NCBI RefSeq assembly: GCF_947624825.1
Contig: NZ_CANQLZ010000012.1
Coordinates: 1 to 57,367, forward strand
Direction: 5' to 3'
DNA: 57,367 nt
Source: an uncultured Acinetobacter sp.
Lineage (GTDB): Bacteria; Pseudomonadota; Gammaproteobacteria; Pseudomonadales; Moraxellaceae
Both the position numbers and the translations under genes were made by a program. The notes beneath the pieces were generated by a model that worked only from the letters and a program-made list of their open reading frames with translations, did not search any database and was not told the origin of the DNA. How positions within the stretch are numbered: position 1 is the stretch's first letter; each line of letters opens with the position of its first letter. Below are positions 26,571 through 37,807 of the stretch, piece by piece.

Positions 26571-27131
26571 TTAACCAAGCATAATTGGGGCATTACCCAA
26601 TTCGTCACTTTGGTCAGGTGTTTTTTGCTCATAAAATTGATTTAACGCCTCACCTATTGCTAAAACAGCTTCAATAACCGCTTGTCGGTACTGTTGCTGC
26701 TGCATGCTTACAATCAGTTGCTGACAAATACTGTCCCAAGTGGCTTGTTGGGTGGCAGATTTCAGCCCACGATCAATTACAATCTCAACGCTACGTTCGC
26801 ATAAATTAATATATAACAATATACCGCTATTGAATTGGGTGTCCCAAACACCAAGTTCGGCAAATAGGTCACGCGCACGCATTTTGACATCTTGATGATA
26901 AGCTTTTGAGCAAGGGATATGACCTTCAATCACCACTTGAATTTCACCGACATGCCCTTGCTCAGCTTGCTGCACAGCCACGCTAATGGCATGTTGATCT
27001 TGTTGATTAAAATAGCGTTTAGTGGCCGGCATAAAGACAAAATGCTTCAACCAACGCTTTAAACTGGGCTGAACCACATGTTCAATTTTAGGCTGTGTGA
27101 CAATTTGGGTTGTGTCTGTTGTTGTTACCAT
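26571..27131 (-). CDS. TPM-domain protein (short, cytoplasmic or peripheral)
   Basis: The 186-residue protein holds a TPM-phosphatase-like domain: HAISVAVQQAEQGHVGEIQVVIEG, RARDLFAELGVWDT and NSGILLYINLCERSVEIVIDRGL. No signal peptide is evident, unlike the paralogue next door; a short hydrophobic patch (FVFMPA) is too weak to be a membrane helix. Its start overlaps the end of the preceding gene by 7 bases, so the two are translationally coupled. In other bacteria similar short TPM proteins follow LemA and a glycine-rich TPM protein; their biochemical role is not settled. Confidence 0.85.
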   Translation of the reverse strand: MVTTTDTTQIVTQPKIEHVVQPSLKRWLKHFVFMPATKRYFNQQDQHAISVAVQQAEQGHVGEIQVVIEGHIPCSKAYHQDVKMRARDLFAELGVWDTQFNSGILLYINLCERSVEIVIDRGLKSATQQATWDSICQQLIVSMQQQQYRQAVIEAVLAIGEALNQFYEQKTPDQSDELGNAPIMLG

Positions 27132-28144
27132 GATCCTGAAGCTCCTCCGCCACCAAAGCCGCCACCACCACCGCGGTAACCACCACCACCTAAACCACCG
27201 CCGCCGCCACGCCCTGCACCTGATAAAAACATCTGTAAAATCAGTTGCGCAACCGAGCTAATCAGCAGTACAAAAATACCACCTGCCAACAATACACTGG
27301 TGATTAAACCTGCGCCATTGACCAAACCTGCAACCAAACCTGCTACGGCTGCGGTTGAAGCACTTAAACGCCGCCCTACCATGTAAGAGGCGAATACACC
27401 CGCAATTAAAATAAATAATGCTGTAGAGAGAGTTTTTTCACGCGCTTGTTGTTCTTGCAAGGCTTGTTGTTGGCGCTGTTGTAACTCTTGCGCCGCTTGT
27501 GCTGCAATTTCAGGGTCTTGATTTAAAACGGCTTGAATTTGTCCAATGCCTGAGGCAATCCCTTCGGCATAACGCCCTTGGGCGAAATAAGGCGTGATGT
27601 GCTGATTAATAATGCGACTGGTGATAATATCGGGCATGACACCTTCTAAGCCATAACCGGTTAAAATCTGAATACGTCGATCATTGACAGCAATCGCCAT
27701 GAGTAAACCATTGTCACGTTGGGCACTCCCCAATTGCCATTGGTCGGCTACACGCATCGCGAAGCTAAAAATATCTTCTTGACCTGTCGTGGGCACAATC
27801 ACCACCCCAATTTGTGCTTTGCCTTGTTGGTGCAATTGCAAAATTGTTTGGCTAATTTGCTGTTTTTGGGCAGGGCTCAGTAAATTGGCTTGATCGACAA
27901 TTGGTTCATTTAAACTGGGTAAAGTACGTGTTTCGCCTTCATTAAGATCATTAGCCACAGCCTCTTGGCTAGCGGTAGGTGTAGGTGCTGTGGCACGAGT
28001 GGCATTATTGCCTTGCGGCTGAATGATTTGACCCATCACCACGGCTTGTTGTGTGTCTGTTGCCGTGGCTTCATTACTATAGACCGTGCTGCTGCCAAAC
28101 ATAAGCAACAGCAATGTCATCCCGAGCAACCGTGTGATGAGCAT
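27125..28144 (-). CDS. YgcG-like TPM-domain membrane protein with glycine-rich tail
   Basis: The 339-residue protein has a Sec signal at the start (MLITRLLGMTLLLLMFGSS), a periplasmic TPM domain (about residues 75-210, with LLSPAQKQQISQTI and RDNGLLMAIAVNDRRIQILTGYGLEG), a Gln-rich linker, two hydrophobic segments (about 230-300) and a tail almost wholly of Gly with Arg, Tyr and Phe ending in GASGSW. This is the standard architecture of the YgcG family. It lies between lemA and the shorter TPM gene. Known relatives are envelope proteins of uncertain function; the TPM domain has been linked to photosystem repair in plants, which does not apply here. Confidence 0.9.
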   Translation of the reverse strand: MLITRLLGMTLLLLMFGSSTVYSNEATATDTQQAVVMGQIIQPQGNNATRATAPTPTASQEAVANDLNEGETRTLPSLNEPIVDQANLLSPAQKQQISQTILQLHQQGKAQIGVVIVPTTGQEDIFSFAMRVADQWQLGSAQRDNGLLMAIAVNDRRIQILTGYGLEGVMPDIITSRIINQHITPYFAQGRYAEGIASGIGQIQAVLNQDPEIAAQAAQELQQRQQQALQEQQAREKTLSTALFILIAGVFASYMVGRRLSASTAAVAGLVAGLVNGAGLITSVLLAGGIFVLLISSVAQLILQMFLSGAGRGGGGGLGGGGYRGGGGGFGGGGASGSW

Positions 28145-28170
28145 AGGTCTCTCCTACGGATTAAGCTGTT

Positions 28171-28761
28171 TTAGTCGAAAGAAACCTGAGGTGCATTTTG
28201 AGCAGCGGCATCGGCACTGAAGTTTTCTTTGGTTTTCATACCAATCACTTTAGCAGTCATCACTTGCGGGAATTGACGTGAATAACTATTAAAATCTTGC
28301 ACGCTGCTAATATAACGATTACGTGCCACTGCAATCCGGTTTTCGGTGCCTTCTAGTTGTACTTGTAAGTCGCGGAATTGTTCATTGGCTTTTAAATCCG
28401 GATAGTTTTCGGTGACTGCCAATAAGCGTGATAAAGCGCTGCTCATTTGTGCTTGGGCTTGTTGGTATTTTTCAAATAAAGCAGGGTCTTCTAAAACTTC
28501 TTTATCAACCTTTAAACCTGCAACATTGGCACGCGCTTGAGTCACTTGGGTCAAGACTTGTTCTTCATGTTTGGCATAGCCTTTGACCACATTGACTAAA
28601 TTAGGCACCAAGTCGGCACGGCGTTGATATTGGTTTTGTACTTCTGCCCAAGACGCCACCACAGCTTCATCTTTGACTTGTAAAGTGTTGTAGCCACAGC
28701 CTGAAAAAACTAAAGTGCTGGCAAGGGTGATGGCAAGTGCTGATTTTTTCATAAAGTTCAT
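28171..28761 (-). CDS. lemA: LemA family lipoprotein
   Basis: The 196-residue protein has a lipobox (VFSGC, Cys22) and the coiled-coil LemA fold: VASWAEVQNQYQRRADLVPNLVNVVKGYAKHEEQVL is the family signature. The C-terminal helix includes NRYISSVQDFNSYSRQFP. It is the first of three genes, followed after 26 bases by the glycine-rich TPM protein. LemA proteins are envelope-located and their molecular function is not known; the pairing with TPM genes is widespread. Confidence 0.93.
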   Translation of the reverse strand: MNFMKKSALAITLASTLVFSGCGYNTLQVKDEAVVASWAEVQNQYQRRADLVPNLVNVVKGYAKHEEQVLTQVTQARANVAGLKVDKEVLEDPALFEKYQQAQAQMSSALSRLLAVTENYPDLKANEQFRDLQVQLEGTENRIAVARNRYISSVQDFNSYSRQFPQVMTAKVIGMKTKENFSADAAAQNAPQVSFD

Positions 28762-28855
28762 AGACGTAGGTCCTGTGCTTTTGTTGTATTTATTGAAATT
28801 ATAAGCATTGTAATCATAAAGGCTTTTGTGAATTGTTGTTTTTATTTAAGCAAGC

Positions 28856-28882
28856 ATAAAAAACCCGCACTAGGCGGGTTTT
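28856..28882 (-). terminator. Terminator after gltD
   Basis: Stem AAACCCGC/GCGGGTTT with a five-base loop lies 15 bases past the gltD stop, with six T on the minus strand. Confidence 0.85.
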
Positions 28883-28895
28883 AGTTGAAACAAAC

Positions 28896-30338
<1,443 letters not shown>

Positions 30339-30385
30339 TCAGTATGGTTTAGTCACTGACACCTGCCCTTATCTTGCTTGTAGAA

Positions 30386-33300
30386 TTATTGTGGATCTGC
30401 TTGTGTCTTTTTGAGTAAGGTCAATAAGTTAGCCGCTTTAGGTTTGACTAACCAAAATTTACGGCTATAAAAATCAAACTCATGACGGATTTTATATGCC
30501 CAAGCACTGCCGGTTTCTTGGATGTGCTCATCTAAGATGGTGAGTAAATAAGCCTTATGCTCTTCCATCGCTTCGGTAGAAATACGATTAAGTTCAATCA
30601 ATTCATGGTTATAGTGATCAACAAAGTCGTTATCTAAATCAAGCACATAAGCAAAGCCACCGGTCATACCTGCACCAAAGTTATGTCCAACTTTACCCAG
30701 TACAGTCACAATGCCGCCGGTCATATATTCACAGCAATGGTCACCTGCACCTTCAATCACCGCAAATGCACCTGAGTTACGCACCGCAAAACGCTCGCCT
30801 GCGGTGCCTGCGGCAAATAATTTCCCGCCGGTTGCGCCATATAAACAGGTATTACCAATAATGGCGGTTTCTTGACTTTGGAACGGTGAACCTTTTGGTG
30901 GGAAGATTGAGATACAACCACCCGCCATGCCTTTACCGACATAGTCGTTGGCATCGCCTTCTAATTTAATTTGTAGACCACCGGCATTCCACACTCCTAA
31001 AGATTGACCTGCCGTACCGGTTAAATGCACTTTAACCGGTTGATCTTCCATACCTAAATTGCCATAGCGACGGGCAATTTCACCTGAAATACGCGCACCA
31101 ATCGAGCGGTCACAGTTGCCAATTCTAAAGTGATATTCGCCCCCTGTTGCGGCTTCAATTGCAGGCAACATATCCGTCACCATACGCTCAGCCAATACGC
31201 CTTGATCAAACGGTGCATTGCCTTCTACTTGGCAATACTGTGCTTTACCTTCAGCCGATGGATGTGACTCAAGTAAAGCACTTAAATCAAGGTGCGCGTG
31301 TTTGTCGGTTTCGCCCGGTAAAATTTCCAGTAAATCAGTACGTCCAATCAAATCTTTTAAACTTGCCACACCAAGCGCTGCCAACCATTCACGGGTTTCT
31401 TCAGCAATAAAAGTGAAGAAGTTAATCAGCATTTCTGGCTCACCAATGTAATGCTGCTCACGTAAATGATCTTGTTGCGTTGCTACACCGGTTGCACAGT
31501 TGTTTAAATGGCAAATACGCAGGTATTTACAACCTAAAGCAATCATTGGGGTAGAACCAAAACCAAAGCTTTCTGCACCTAAAATCGCAGCTTTAACCAC
31601 ATCTAAACCTGTTTTTAAACCACCATCGGTTTGCACACGCACTTTACCGCGTAGGTCATTCACGCGCAGCGCTTGATGCGCCTCACTTAAACCTAATTCC
31701 CACGGCGAACCAGCATGATGAATTGAAGACAGGGGCGATGCTGCTGTACCACCGTCATAACCTGAAATGGTAATGAAATCGGCATAGGCTTTGGCAACAC
31801 CTGCCGCAATCGTTCCCACACCCGGCTCAGACACTAATTTTACGGACACCATAGCTTGTGGATTGACTTGTTTTAAGTCAAAGATCAACTGTGATAAATC
31901 TTCAATCGAGTAAATATCGTGATGCGGCGGTGGTGAAATTAAGGTTACACCCGGTACCGAGTAACGTAAACGTGCAATCAGACCGTTGACTTTACCACCC
32001 GGTAGCTGACCGCCTTCACCCGGTTTTGCACCTTGTGCCACTTTAATTTGCAGCACTTCTGCTGAAGTTAAATACGCTGGGGTCACACCGAAGCGACCTG
32101 ATGCAATTTGTTTAATTTTTGAGTTACGAATGGTGCCATAACGCGCAGGATCTTCACCGCCCTCACCCGAATTTGAACGTCCGCCAATCGTGTTCATGGC
32201 AATGGCGATTGCTTCATGTGCCTCAGGTGATAATGCACCTAAAGACATCCCTGCTGAATCAAAGCGCGGTAAAATTTGTTGCACCGACTCAACTTGCTCT
32301 AGAGCAATTGAATGGTCAGTTTTAAGTTTAAATAAATCACGAATCGTGGCAATTGGACGGGTATTAACCAACTGTGCATATTCTTTAAAATCGGCGTAAT
32401 CACCTGAACGAACCGCTTTATGCAGTGCATTAATCACATCTGGGTTAAAGGCGTGATATTCTTTATCAAATACAAATTTGAGTAAGCCACCTTGTTCAAT
32501 CGGCTTACGGTTTTTCCATGCTAAATCGGCTAATTTTTTCTGATCGTTTTCTAAATCTACAAAAGTTGCACCTTGAATACGGCTTGGTACGCCAATAAAA
32601 CAGGTGTTGACCACTTCGTTAGATAAACCAACCGCCTCAAATAACTGACCACCACGATAAGAGGCAACCGTTGAAATCCCCATTTTAGATAAAACTTTGA
32701 GTAAGCCTTTTTCAATGCCTTTACGGAAATTATTTTGCGCATACACAGGGTCGCCCAATAACTCACCTTTGGCGATTAAGTCATTGATCACGTCATACGC
32801 TAAATATGGATAAATGGCAGTAGCACCAAAGCCTAACAATACAGCAAACTGATGCGGATCACGCGCAAAGCCTGTTTCAATAATTAAATTGGCATCGGTA
32901 CGTAAGCCCACTTGCATTAAATAGTGATGCACGGCACCGGTGACCATCATGGCATTGGCAGGTAAATGTCCTTCACGGATTTTTTTGTCTGACAATACCA
33001 GCAATGTTTTACCATCACGAATGGCTTGTGCTGCTTGCTGACAAATACGTGTAATTGCAGCTTGTAAACCTTCCTCTTGGGCATAGTTCAAGTCAATATC
33101 GGCAATCTCATAGCCTTTACGACCAATGGTGCGAATTTGATGCATTTTTGAATTGGACAGCACCGGACTTGAAACAATCAAACGATCAGCATGTTCAGGG
33201 CTTTGTTCAAACACGTTTTGCTCACGACCAAAACAAGTTTCAAGTGACATCACAATCGATTCACGTAAGGGATCAATCGGTGGATTGGTCACTTGCGCAA

Positions 33301-34864
33301 ATTGTTGGCGGAAATAATCCGACACATGACGCACTTGACGTGACAGCACTGCCATTGGCGTGTCATCGCCCATAGAGCCCACCGCTTCTTGACCACTTTC
33401 TGCAATTGGACGCAGCAATTGGTCACGTTCTTCAAAGGTCACCATAAACATTTTTTGTGAGGCTTTAAGCTGTTCTCCTTTTAAGCCTTGATCACATAAA
33501 TGTTCTTCAAGTTCGGTGCTGCCTTGTAAACGTACAGAATGATCACGTAACCATTCACGATACGGACGCATGTTTTTAAGATGATGATTTACATCTTGAG
33601 TATCGAGCATTTTGCCGGTTAAGGTATCAATCACTAAGATTTGACCCGGACCCACACGCCCTTTAGAAATCACATCTTCAGGTTCATAGCCCCATACACC
33701 AATCTCTGACGCGAGTGTAATGTAGCCATTTTTGGTAATCACCCAACGTGCCGGACGTAAACCATTACGGTCTAGCATACAAATGGCATGACGCCCATCT
33801 TGAATCACAAGACCGGCTGGACCATCCCATGCTTCCATATGTTTTGAGTTAAATTCATAAAAAGCACGTAAATCAACGTCTAAAGTTTCTACATTCTGCC
33901 ATGCAGGTGGCACAAGCATACGTAACGCACGGAATAAATCCATACCACCGCCCACCAGTAACTCAAGCATATTGTCTAAGCTTGAAGAATCCGAACCAGT
34001 ACGGTTTACAATTGGATCAAGTTCTGTAATACCCGGTAAAAATGGCGTTGCAAATTTAGGGGTACGTGCCACAGCCCAGTTACGATTAGCAGTAATAGTA
34101 TTGATTTCGCCATTATGCGCTAAATAACGGAACGGCTGTGCTAATGGCCAACGTGGCAAGGTATTGGTCGAGAAACGTTGGTGGAACACCACAATATGTG
34201 AGGCTAAACGCGGATCGGCTAAATCCAAGTAGAAGTCGGCAATATACACCGGCATCATTAAACCTTTATAGCTAATCACTGTTGAGCATAAGGTTGTTAC
34301 ATAGAAATATGGGTCATTGATTTGTTGTTCAGCACGACGACGTGCCATCACCAATTTACGGTTAAACTCAACCTCAGTCACACCCATTGGGCAATTGACA
34401 AAGATTTGTTCAAACGCTGGCAAAGACTGCATCGCAATTGAACCTAAAGCATCATTGTTGGTTGGCACAACACGCCAACCCAATACGCGACAGCCTTCTG
34501 CTTCAATTTCTTTGGTTAAAATTTGTTTGGCATTTAAAGCTAAAGCTGGGTCTAGGTTTAAAAATACCGTACCCACAGCAAAGACTTCGCTTAACGTAAT
34601 ATCACTAATTTTTTTTGCTTCTTCACGGAAGAACGCTTTTGGCATTGCCAATAATAAGCCACAACCATCACCTGTTTTGCCATCTGCGGCAATACCACCA
34701 CGGTGGGTCATACAACTTAAACTGTGCATAGCGGTCTTGACTAAGTCATGGCTTGCATCACCTTGCATGTGAGCAATTAAGCCGAAACCACAGTTATCTT
34801 TAAACTCATCGGGTTGATACAAACCTTGAGTGGGAGCTACATTGTGAGGCGATGGCATGTGCAT
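30386..34864 (-). CDS. gltB: Glutamate synthase [NADPH] large subunit
   Basis: The 1492-residue subunit makes two glutamates from glutamine and 2-oxoglutarate. The N-terminal glutaminase nucleophile is Cys25 ([10 protein letters not shown]), exposed by removal of a short 24-residue propeptide. FMN-domain motifs ([24 protein letters not shown]) and the 3Fe-4S cluster Cys1112, Cys1118 and Cys1123 follow, then the C-terminal beta-helix. AAGGGT lies five bases before the ATG at 34864; a second ATG two codons in is possible. The gltB-gltD pair follows aroB and the DamX-like gene in the same direction, as in Pseudomonas. Confidence 0.97.
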   Translation of the reverse strand: MHMPSPHNVAPTQGLYQPDEFKDNCGFGLIAHMQGDASHDLVKTAMHSLSCMTHRGGIAADGKTGDGCGLLLAMPKAFFREEAKKISDITLSEVFAVGTVFLNLDPALALNAKQILTKEIEAEGCRVLGWRVVPTNNDALGSIAMQSLPAFEQIFVNCPMGVTEVEFNRKLVMARRRAEQQINDPYFYVTTLCSTVISYKGLMMPVYIADFYLDLADPRLASHIVVFHQRFSTNTLPRWPLAQPFRYLAHNGEINTITANRNWAVARTPKFATPFLPGITELDPIVNRTGSDSSSLDNMLELLVGGGMDLFRALRMLVPPAWQNVETLDVDLRAFYEFNSKHMEAWDGPAGLVIQDGRHAICMLDRNGLRPARWVITKNGYITLASEIGVWGYEPEDVISKGRVGPGQILVIDTLTGKMLDTQDVNHHLKNMRPYREWLRDHSVRLQGSTELEEHLCDQGLKGEQLKASQKMFMVTFEERDQLLRPIAESGQEAVGSMGDDTPMAVLSRQVRHVSDYFRQQFAQVTNPPIDPLRESIVMSLETCFGREQNVFEQSPEHADRLIVSSPVLSNSKMHQIRTIGRKGYEIADIDLNYAQEEGLQAAITRICQQAAQAIRDGKTLLVLSDKKIREGHLPANAMMVTGAVHHYLMQVGLRTDANLIIETGFARDPHQFAVLLGFGATAIYPYLAYDVINDLIAKGELLGDPVYAQNNFRKGIEKGLLKVLSKMGISTVASYRGGQLFEAVGLSNEVVNTCFIGVPSRIQGATFVDLENDQKKLADLAWKNRKPIEQGGLLKFVFDKEYHAFNPDVINALHKAVRSGDYADFKEYAQLVNTRPIATIRDLFKLKTDHSIALEQVESVQQILPRFDSAGMSLGALSPEAHEAIAIAMNTIGGRSNSGEGGEDPARYGTIRNSKIKQIASGRFGVTPAYLTSAEVLQIKVAQGAKPGEGGQLPGGKVNGLIARLRYSVPGVTLISPPPHHDIYSIEDLSQLIFDLKQVNPQAMVSVKLVSEPGVGTIAAGVAKAYADFITISGYDGGTAASPLSSIHHAGSPWELGLSEAHQALRVNDLRGKVRVQTDGGLKTGLDVVKAAILGAESFGFGSTPMIALGCKYLRICHLNNCATGVATQQDHLREQHYIGEPEMLINFFTFIAEETREWLAALGVASLKDLIGRTDLLEILPGETDKHAHLDLSALLESHPSAEGKAQYCQVEGNAPFDQGVLAERMVTDMLPAIEAATGGEYHFRIGNCDRSIGARISGEIARRYGNLGMEDQPVKVHLTGTAGQSLGVWNAGGLQIKLEGDANDYVGKGMAGGCISIFPPKGSPFQSQETAIIGNTCLYGATGGKLFAAGTAGERFAVRNSGAFAVIEGAGDHCCEYMTGGIVTVLGKVGHNFGAGMTGGFAYVLDLDNDFVDHYNHELIELNRISTEAMEEHKAYLLTILDEHIQETGSAWAYKIRHEFDFYSRKFWLVKPKAANLLTLLKKTQADPQ

Positions 34865-35255
34865 AGCGTACCCTTCTTCTTACAGAGCCCATCAATGGGC
34901 AATTAACAGTTCATTTTTTGTTGGGTGTGTTCCTAAGTTTGAGTTAGCAAAGCTGCCAATCACTTTAAGCACTCTTTTAACGCAAGATCGTGCACAGTTT
35001 TTGGAGTCTGCCGCGCCAAAACAGGACATTGACTCAATTCATGCAGCAATAAAGCAAGAACGATGCCAAGTTTTTTATTTAGGTGTTGTAGCTTTTATAT
35101 TGACGACTTTAACAGACTCAAATCAATTTTAAATGATGTATTTTGATTATTTTTGCACCTAAAATGGGCAAAAATGAGCATACAATAAGCAAGATGCGCT
35201 ATTTTAGGACAAAATTAGACGATTTTTTTGCACTTTATTGTGCCCCATGCAAGAC
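34865..35255. other. Intergenic region upstream of gltB
   Basis: About 390 bases that must hold the gltBD promoter and its control sites, plus the end of the SPOR-gene transcript. An 8-bp inverted repeat CCTAAAAT/ATTTTAGG (35158-35165 and 35201-35208) is the clearest structure. No convincing open frame or terminator was seen. Confidence 0.55.
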
Positions 35256-36116
35256 CTATTCGCCGTTACTTTGGCTTTGGGTTTTCTCAACATCTACCAC
35301 GGTACCTTGTTGATCACGACGTATGATCGTGGTTGAGGTGGTGGCTTTTTCAGGATGAATAGTCGGTGCAGTTTGATTTTGCGACTGTGGCGGCACAGCT
35401 GCTTGACGTGGTGCAGTACGAGTCAGCGCTTGCTGACGGGCTAAGTTGCGTTTGGCTTCAGCCAATACGCTTTCATCCACACGAGGTAAAGCAACAGGGC
35501 GTAGTTTTACTTCATATAATTTTTTATTTAAACCAAGTTCATCCGAACCCATATCATTGACGAATGCTTGATAGTCGCTCAGCGCCGCCACATGAGCTTG
35601 CGCTGATTTTGGTAAACCAAAATTGGTGGCAGCAAGAGCTGCCTTCGCTTGATCTTGATTGCCATATAAACCATACAGCATCACATATTGCTCAGCTTGA
35701 TTTTCGCCGCTTAAACGTAAATAACGATAGTCTTTACGCTGTGCTTGTTTCTTTAAAAAAGTATTAATAATTTGTTCTTCAGAAACACGAAATAGCTCAA
35801 TCACATATTTCTTTTTATTGTCTTCAATAAATTTATTGCCACGAAATTCTGCTTCATGTTGCCCTGTGGCAACCACACGTGTGGTCATATCCAAAGGACG
35901 CACTTGCTCTAACAAGCCACCCAAATGCGTGGTCGCAGCGACTTTTTCAGGTTGAATTTGTACAGGAGTTTGCGCTTCTTTAGCCACCTCAACCACTTCA
36001 AGTTGATCTTGATCGGTGATGGCCCATGCAATGAGTGCGCCAGATAAACATAGCAGTCCGCAGCCCAACCAAAAGGTGTGCTGTAATTTTTGCTTTGAGG
36101 TGCGGATAGCTGCCAT
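35256..36116 (-). CDS. SPOR-domain membrane protein, DamX-like
   Basis: The 286-residue protein has one membrane helix near the N-terminus (about 14-33), then a linker, and a SPOR-like domain from about residue 103 (YVIELFRVSEEQ, then RYLRLSGENQAEQYVMLYGLYGNQDQAKAAL). The C-terminal 80 residues are Gln, Pro and Thr-rich and look disordered. SPOR domains bind denuded septal peptidoglycan. It lies 8 bases after aroB, the same place as damX in enterobacteria, which supports a cell-division role. In DamX the SPOR domain is C-terminal; here it is central. Confidence 0.82.
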   Translation of the reverse strand: MAAIRTSKQKLQHTFWLGCGLLCLSGALIAWAITDQDQLEVVEVAKEAQTPVQIQPEKVAATTHLGGLLEQVRPLDMTTRVVATGQHEAEFRGNKFIEDNKKKYVIELFRVSEEQIINTFLKKQAQRKDYRYLRLSGENQAEQYVMLYGLYGNQDQAKAALAATNFGLPKSAQAHVAALSDYQAFVNDMGSDELGLNKKLYEVKLRPVALPRVDESVLAEAKRNLARQQALTRTAPRQAAVPPQSQNQTAPTIHPEKATTSTTIIRRDQQGTVVDVEKTQSQSNGE

Positions 36117-36124
36117 AGTAAACC

Positions 36125-37204
36125 TTATTCTTGGTGGGCTAAAATTGCCTGCTGCATCAATTCTACATCAAACGCTTTGGTAATCACCGCTTTGCCTAAG
36201 TTTTCAAGCAATACCAAACGCAATTGTCCGTTTAAAACTTTTTTGTCATGTGCCATAAAAGCTAAGAATTCATCGAGTGGAATTTTAGGACAAACGATCG
36301 GCAAGTTGGCACGAGAAATGATTTTTTTTGTACGCTCTAAATCTGCTGGTGAAATCCAGCCCATACGCATAGATAAATCGGCCGCCATCACCATACCCAT
36401 CGCCACGGCTTCACCATGCAGCCATTCACCATAACCTAAATATGATTCAATGGCATGACCGAAGGTATGACCTAAATTGAGTAAAGCACGCTCGCCTTGT
36501 TCTTTTTCGTCATTGGCTACAATACGTGCCTTATGGGCACACGAGCGATACACCGCTTCAGCTAAAAGCTCAGCATCGCCTGCAACCAGTGCATCCATAT
36601 GCTGCTCAAGCCATGCTAAAAACTCAATATCACCTAACAACGCGTATTTAATCACTTCAGCAAGACCCGCCGAGAGTTCACGCGGTGGTAGGGTTTTTAA
36701 CTGTGACATATCAGCGAGCACCACTTGTGGCTGCTGAAATGCCCCAATCATGTTTTTGCCTAAAGGATGATTAATGCCAGTTTTACCACCGACACTAGAA
36801 TCTACTTGTGACAATAGCGTAGTGGGTACTTGTACAAAATACACGCCACGTTGAAAAGCTGCTGAGGCAAAGCCTGCCATGTCACCAATTACACCACCAC
36901 CTAAAGCCAATACGGTGCAATCACGGTTAAAACCAGCTTCGAGTAAGGCATCAAAAATTAAGTTTAAATGCTCAATGTTTTTGTACTGCTCGCCATCAGG
37001 CAAAATACACGTTGTCACCGTCTTGTCTAAGGCTTCAAGGGCTGTGACATAATGCTGCAAATACAGCGGTGCAACCGTTGTATTACTGACAATCATCACC
37101 TGACGACCCTTAATATACGGTTCAAGCAATGCTTGAGGATTTAAGTCACTACCAATAAAGATCGGATAACGACGATCACCGAGTTCAACGTGTAAAGTTT
37201 GCAT
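36125..37204 (-). CDS. aroB: 3-dehydroquinate synthase
   Basis: The 359-residue NAD- and metal-dependent enzyme makes 3-dehydroquinate in the shikimate pathway. The motifs [41 protein letters not shown] and the metal-binding [12 protein letters not shown] and [10 protein letters not shown] are clear. It lies 14 bases after aroK, with which it is co-transcribed. Confidence 0.98.
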   Translation of the reverse strand: MQTLHVELGDRRYPIFIGSDLNPQALLEPYIKGRQVMIVSNTTVAPLYLQHYVTALEALDKTVTTCILPDGEQYKNIEHLNLIFDALLEAGFNRDCTVLALGGGVIGDMAGFASAAFQRGVYFVQVPTTLLSQVDSSVGGKTGINHPLGKNMIGAFQQPQVVLADMSQLKTLPPRELSAGLAEVIKYALLGDIEFLAWLEQHMDALVAGDAELLAEAVYRSCAHKARIVANDEKEQGERALLNLGHTFGHAIESYLGYGEWLHGEAVAMGMVMAADLSMRMGWISPADLERTKKIISRANLPIVCPKIPLDEFLAFMAHDKKVLNGQLRLVLLENLGKAVITKAFDVELMQQAILAHQE

Positions 37205-37218
37205 GATGTTAAGATCGC

Positions 37219-37770
37219 TTATTCAACTGATACTTGAGAGTTATTTGAAATCACATTTAAGATTTTTTGCGCCAAATCACGCGCAGCACCTTGATTGGTT
37301 TCAATAATATAATGAGCCACTTCACGATATAAAGGATCACGAATTTCAAGCAACTCTTGTAGCTTTTGCTCAGGATTTTCAACTTGTAATAAGGGACGAT
37401 TTTTATCGCGATAGGTACGCTGTAATTGAATTTCAACCGGCGTATACAGATAAACAACGATGCCACGTTGTTTTAAGAATTGACGATTTGGGGCTTGGGT
37501 TACTACACCACCACCTGTAGCCAACACTAAAGCCGAACGTTCGGTTAGCTCATCAATGACCGCAGTTTCGCGTTCACGAAAGCCAAGTTCGCCTTCTTTG
37601 TCGAAGATCCATGGGATGGAGGCCCCAGTTTTGCGTTCAATTTCGTGATCACTGTCTAAAAACTCACGTCCTAACAGCTCTGCCAAATGGCGACCAACTG
37701 TGGTTTTACCTGCCCCCATGGGCCCTACCAAATAGATATTTGGTAGGGTATCAAACTCTTTGCTTGGCAA
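37219..37770 (-). CDS. aroK: Shikimate kinase
   Basis: The 183-residue kinase phosphorylates shikimate. The P-loop is GPMGAGKT (16-23), followed by the substrate-binding [11 protein letters not shown] and ATGGGVV motifs and the lid region [12 protein letters not shown]. It lies 37 bases after pilQ, the usual order in Pseudomonas and relatives. Confidence 0.97.
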   Translation of the reverse strand: MPSKEFDTLPNIYLVGPMGAGKTTVGRHLAELLGREFLDSDHEIERKTGASIPWIFDKEGELGFRERETAVIDELTERSALVLATGGGVVTQAPNRQFLKQRGIVVYLYTPVEIQLQRTYRDKNRPLLQVENPEQKLQELLEIRDPLYREVAHYIIETNQGAARDLAQKILNVISNNSQVSVE

Positions 37771-37807
37771 GGAGTCACCTATTAATTTTGCTTAAATTGA
37801 AAATATA

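Noticed and set aside
27125..27240. Possible tandem repeat or CRISPR-like array from GGT/ACC-rich bases
   Set aside because: The repeats encode the glycine-rich tail of the TPM protein in frame and lack spacers.
30757..33375. Several open frames on either strand within gltB
   Set aside because: They are shadows of the gltB codon pattern; none has a ribosome site or family-like sequence.
34857..35132. Open frame of about 91 codons upstream of gltB on the plus strand
   Set aside because: It overlaps the gltB start, has no ribosome site and codes for an unstructured, unfamiliar sequence; it is probably chance.
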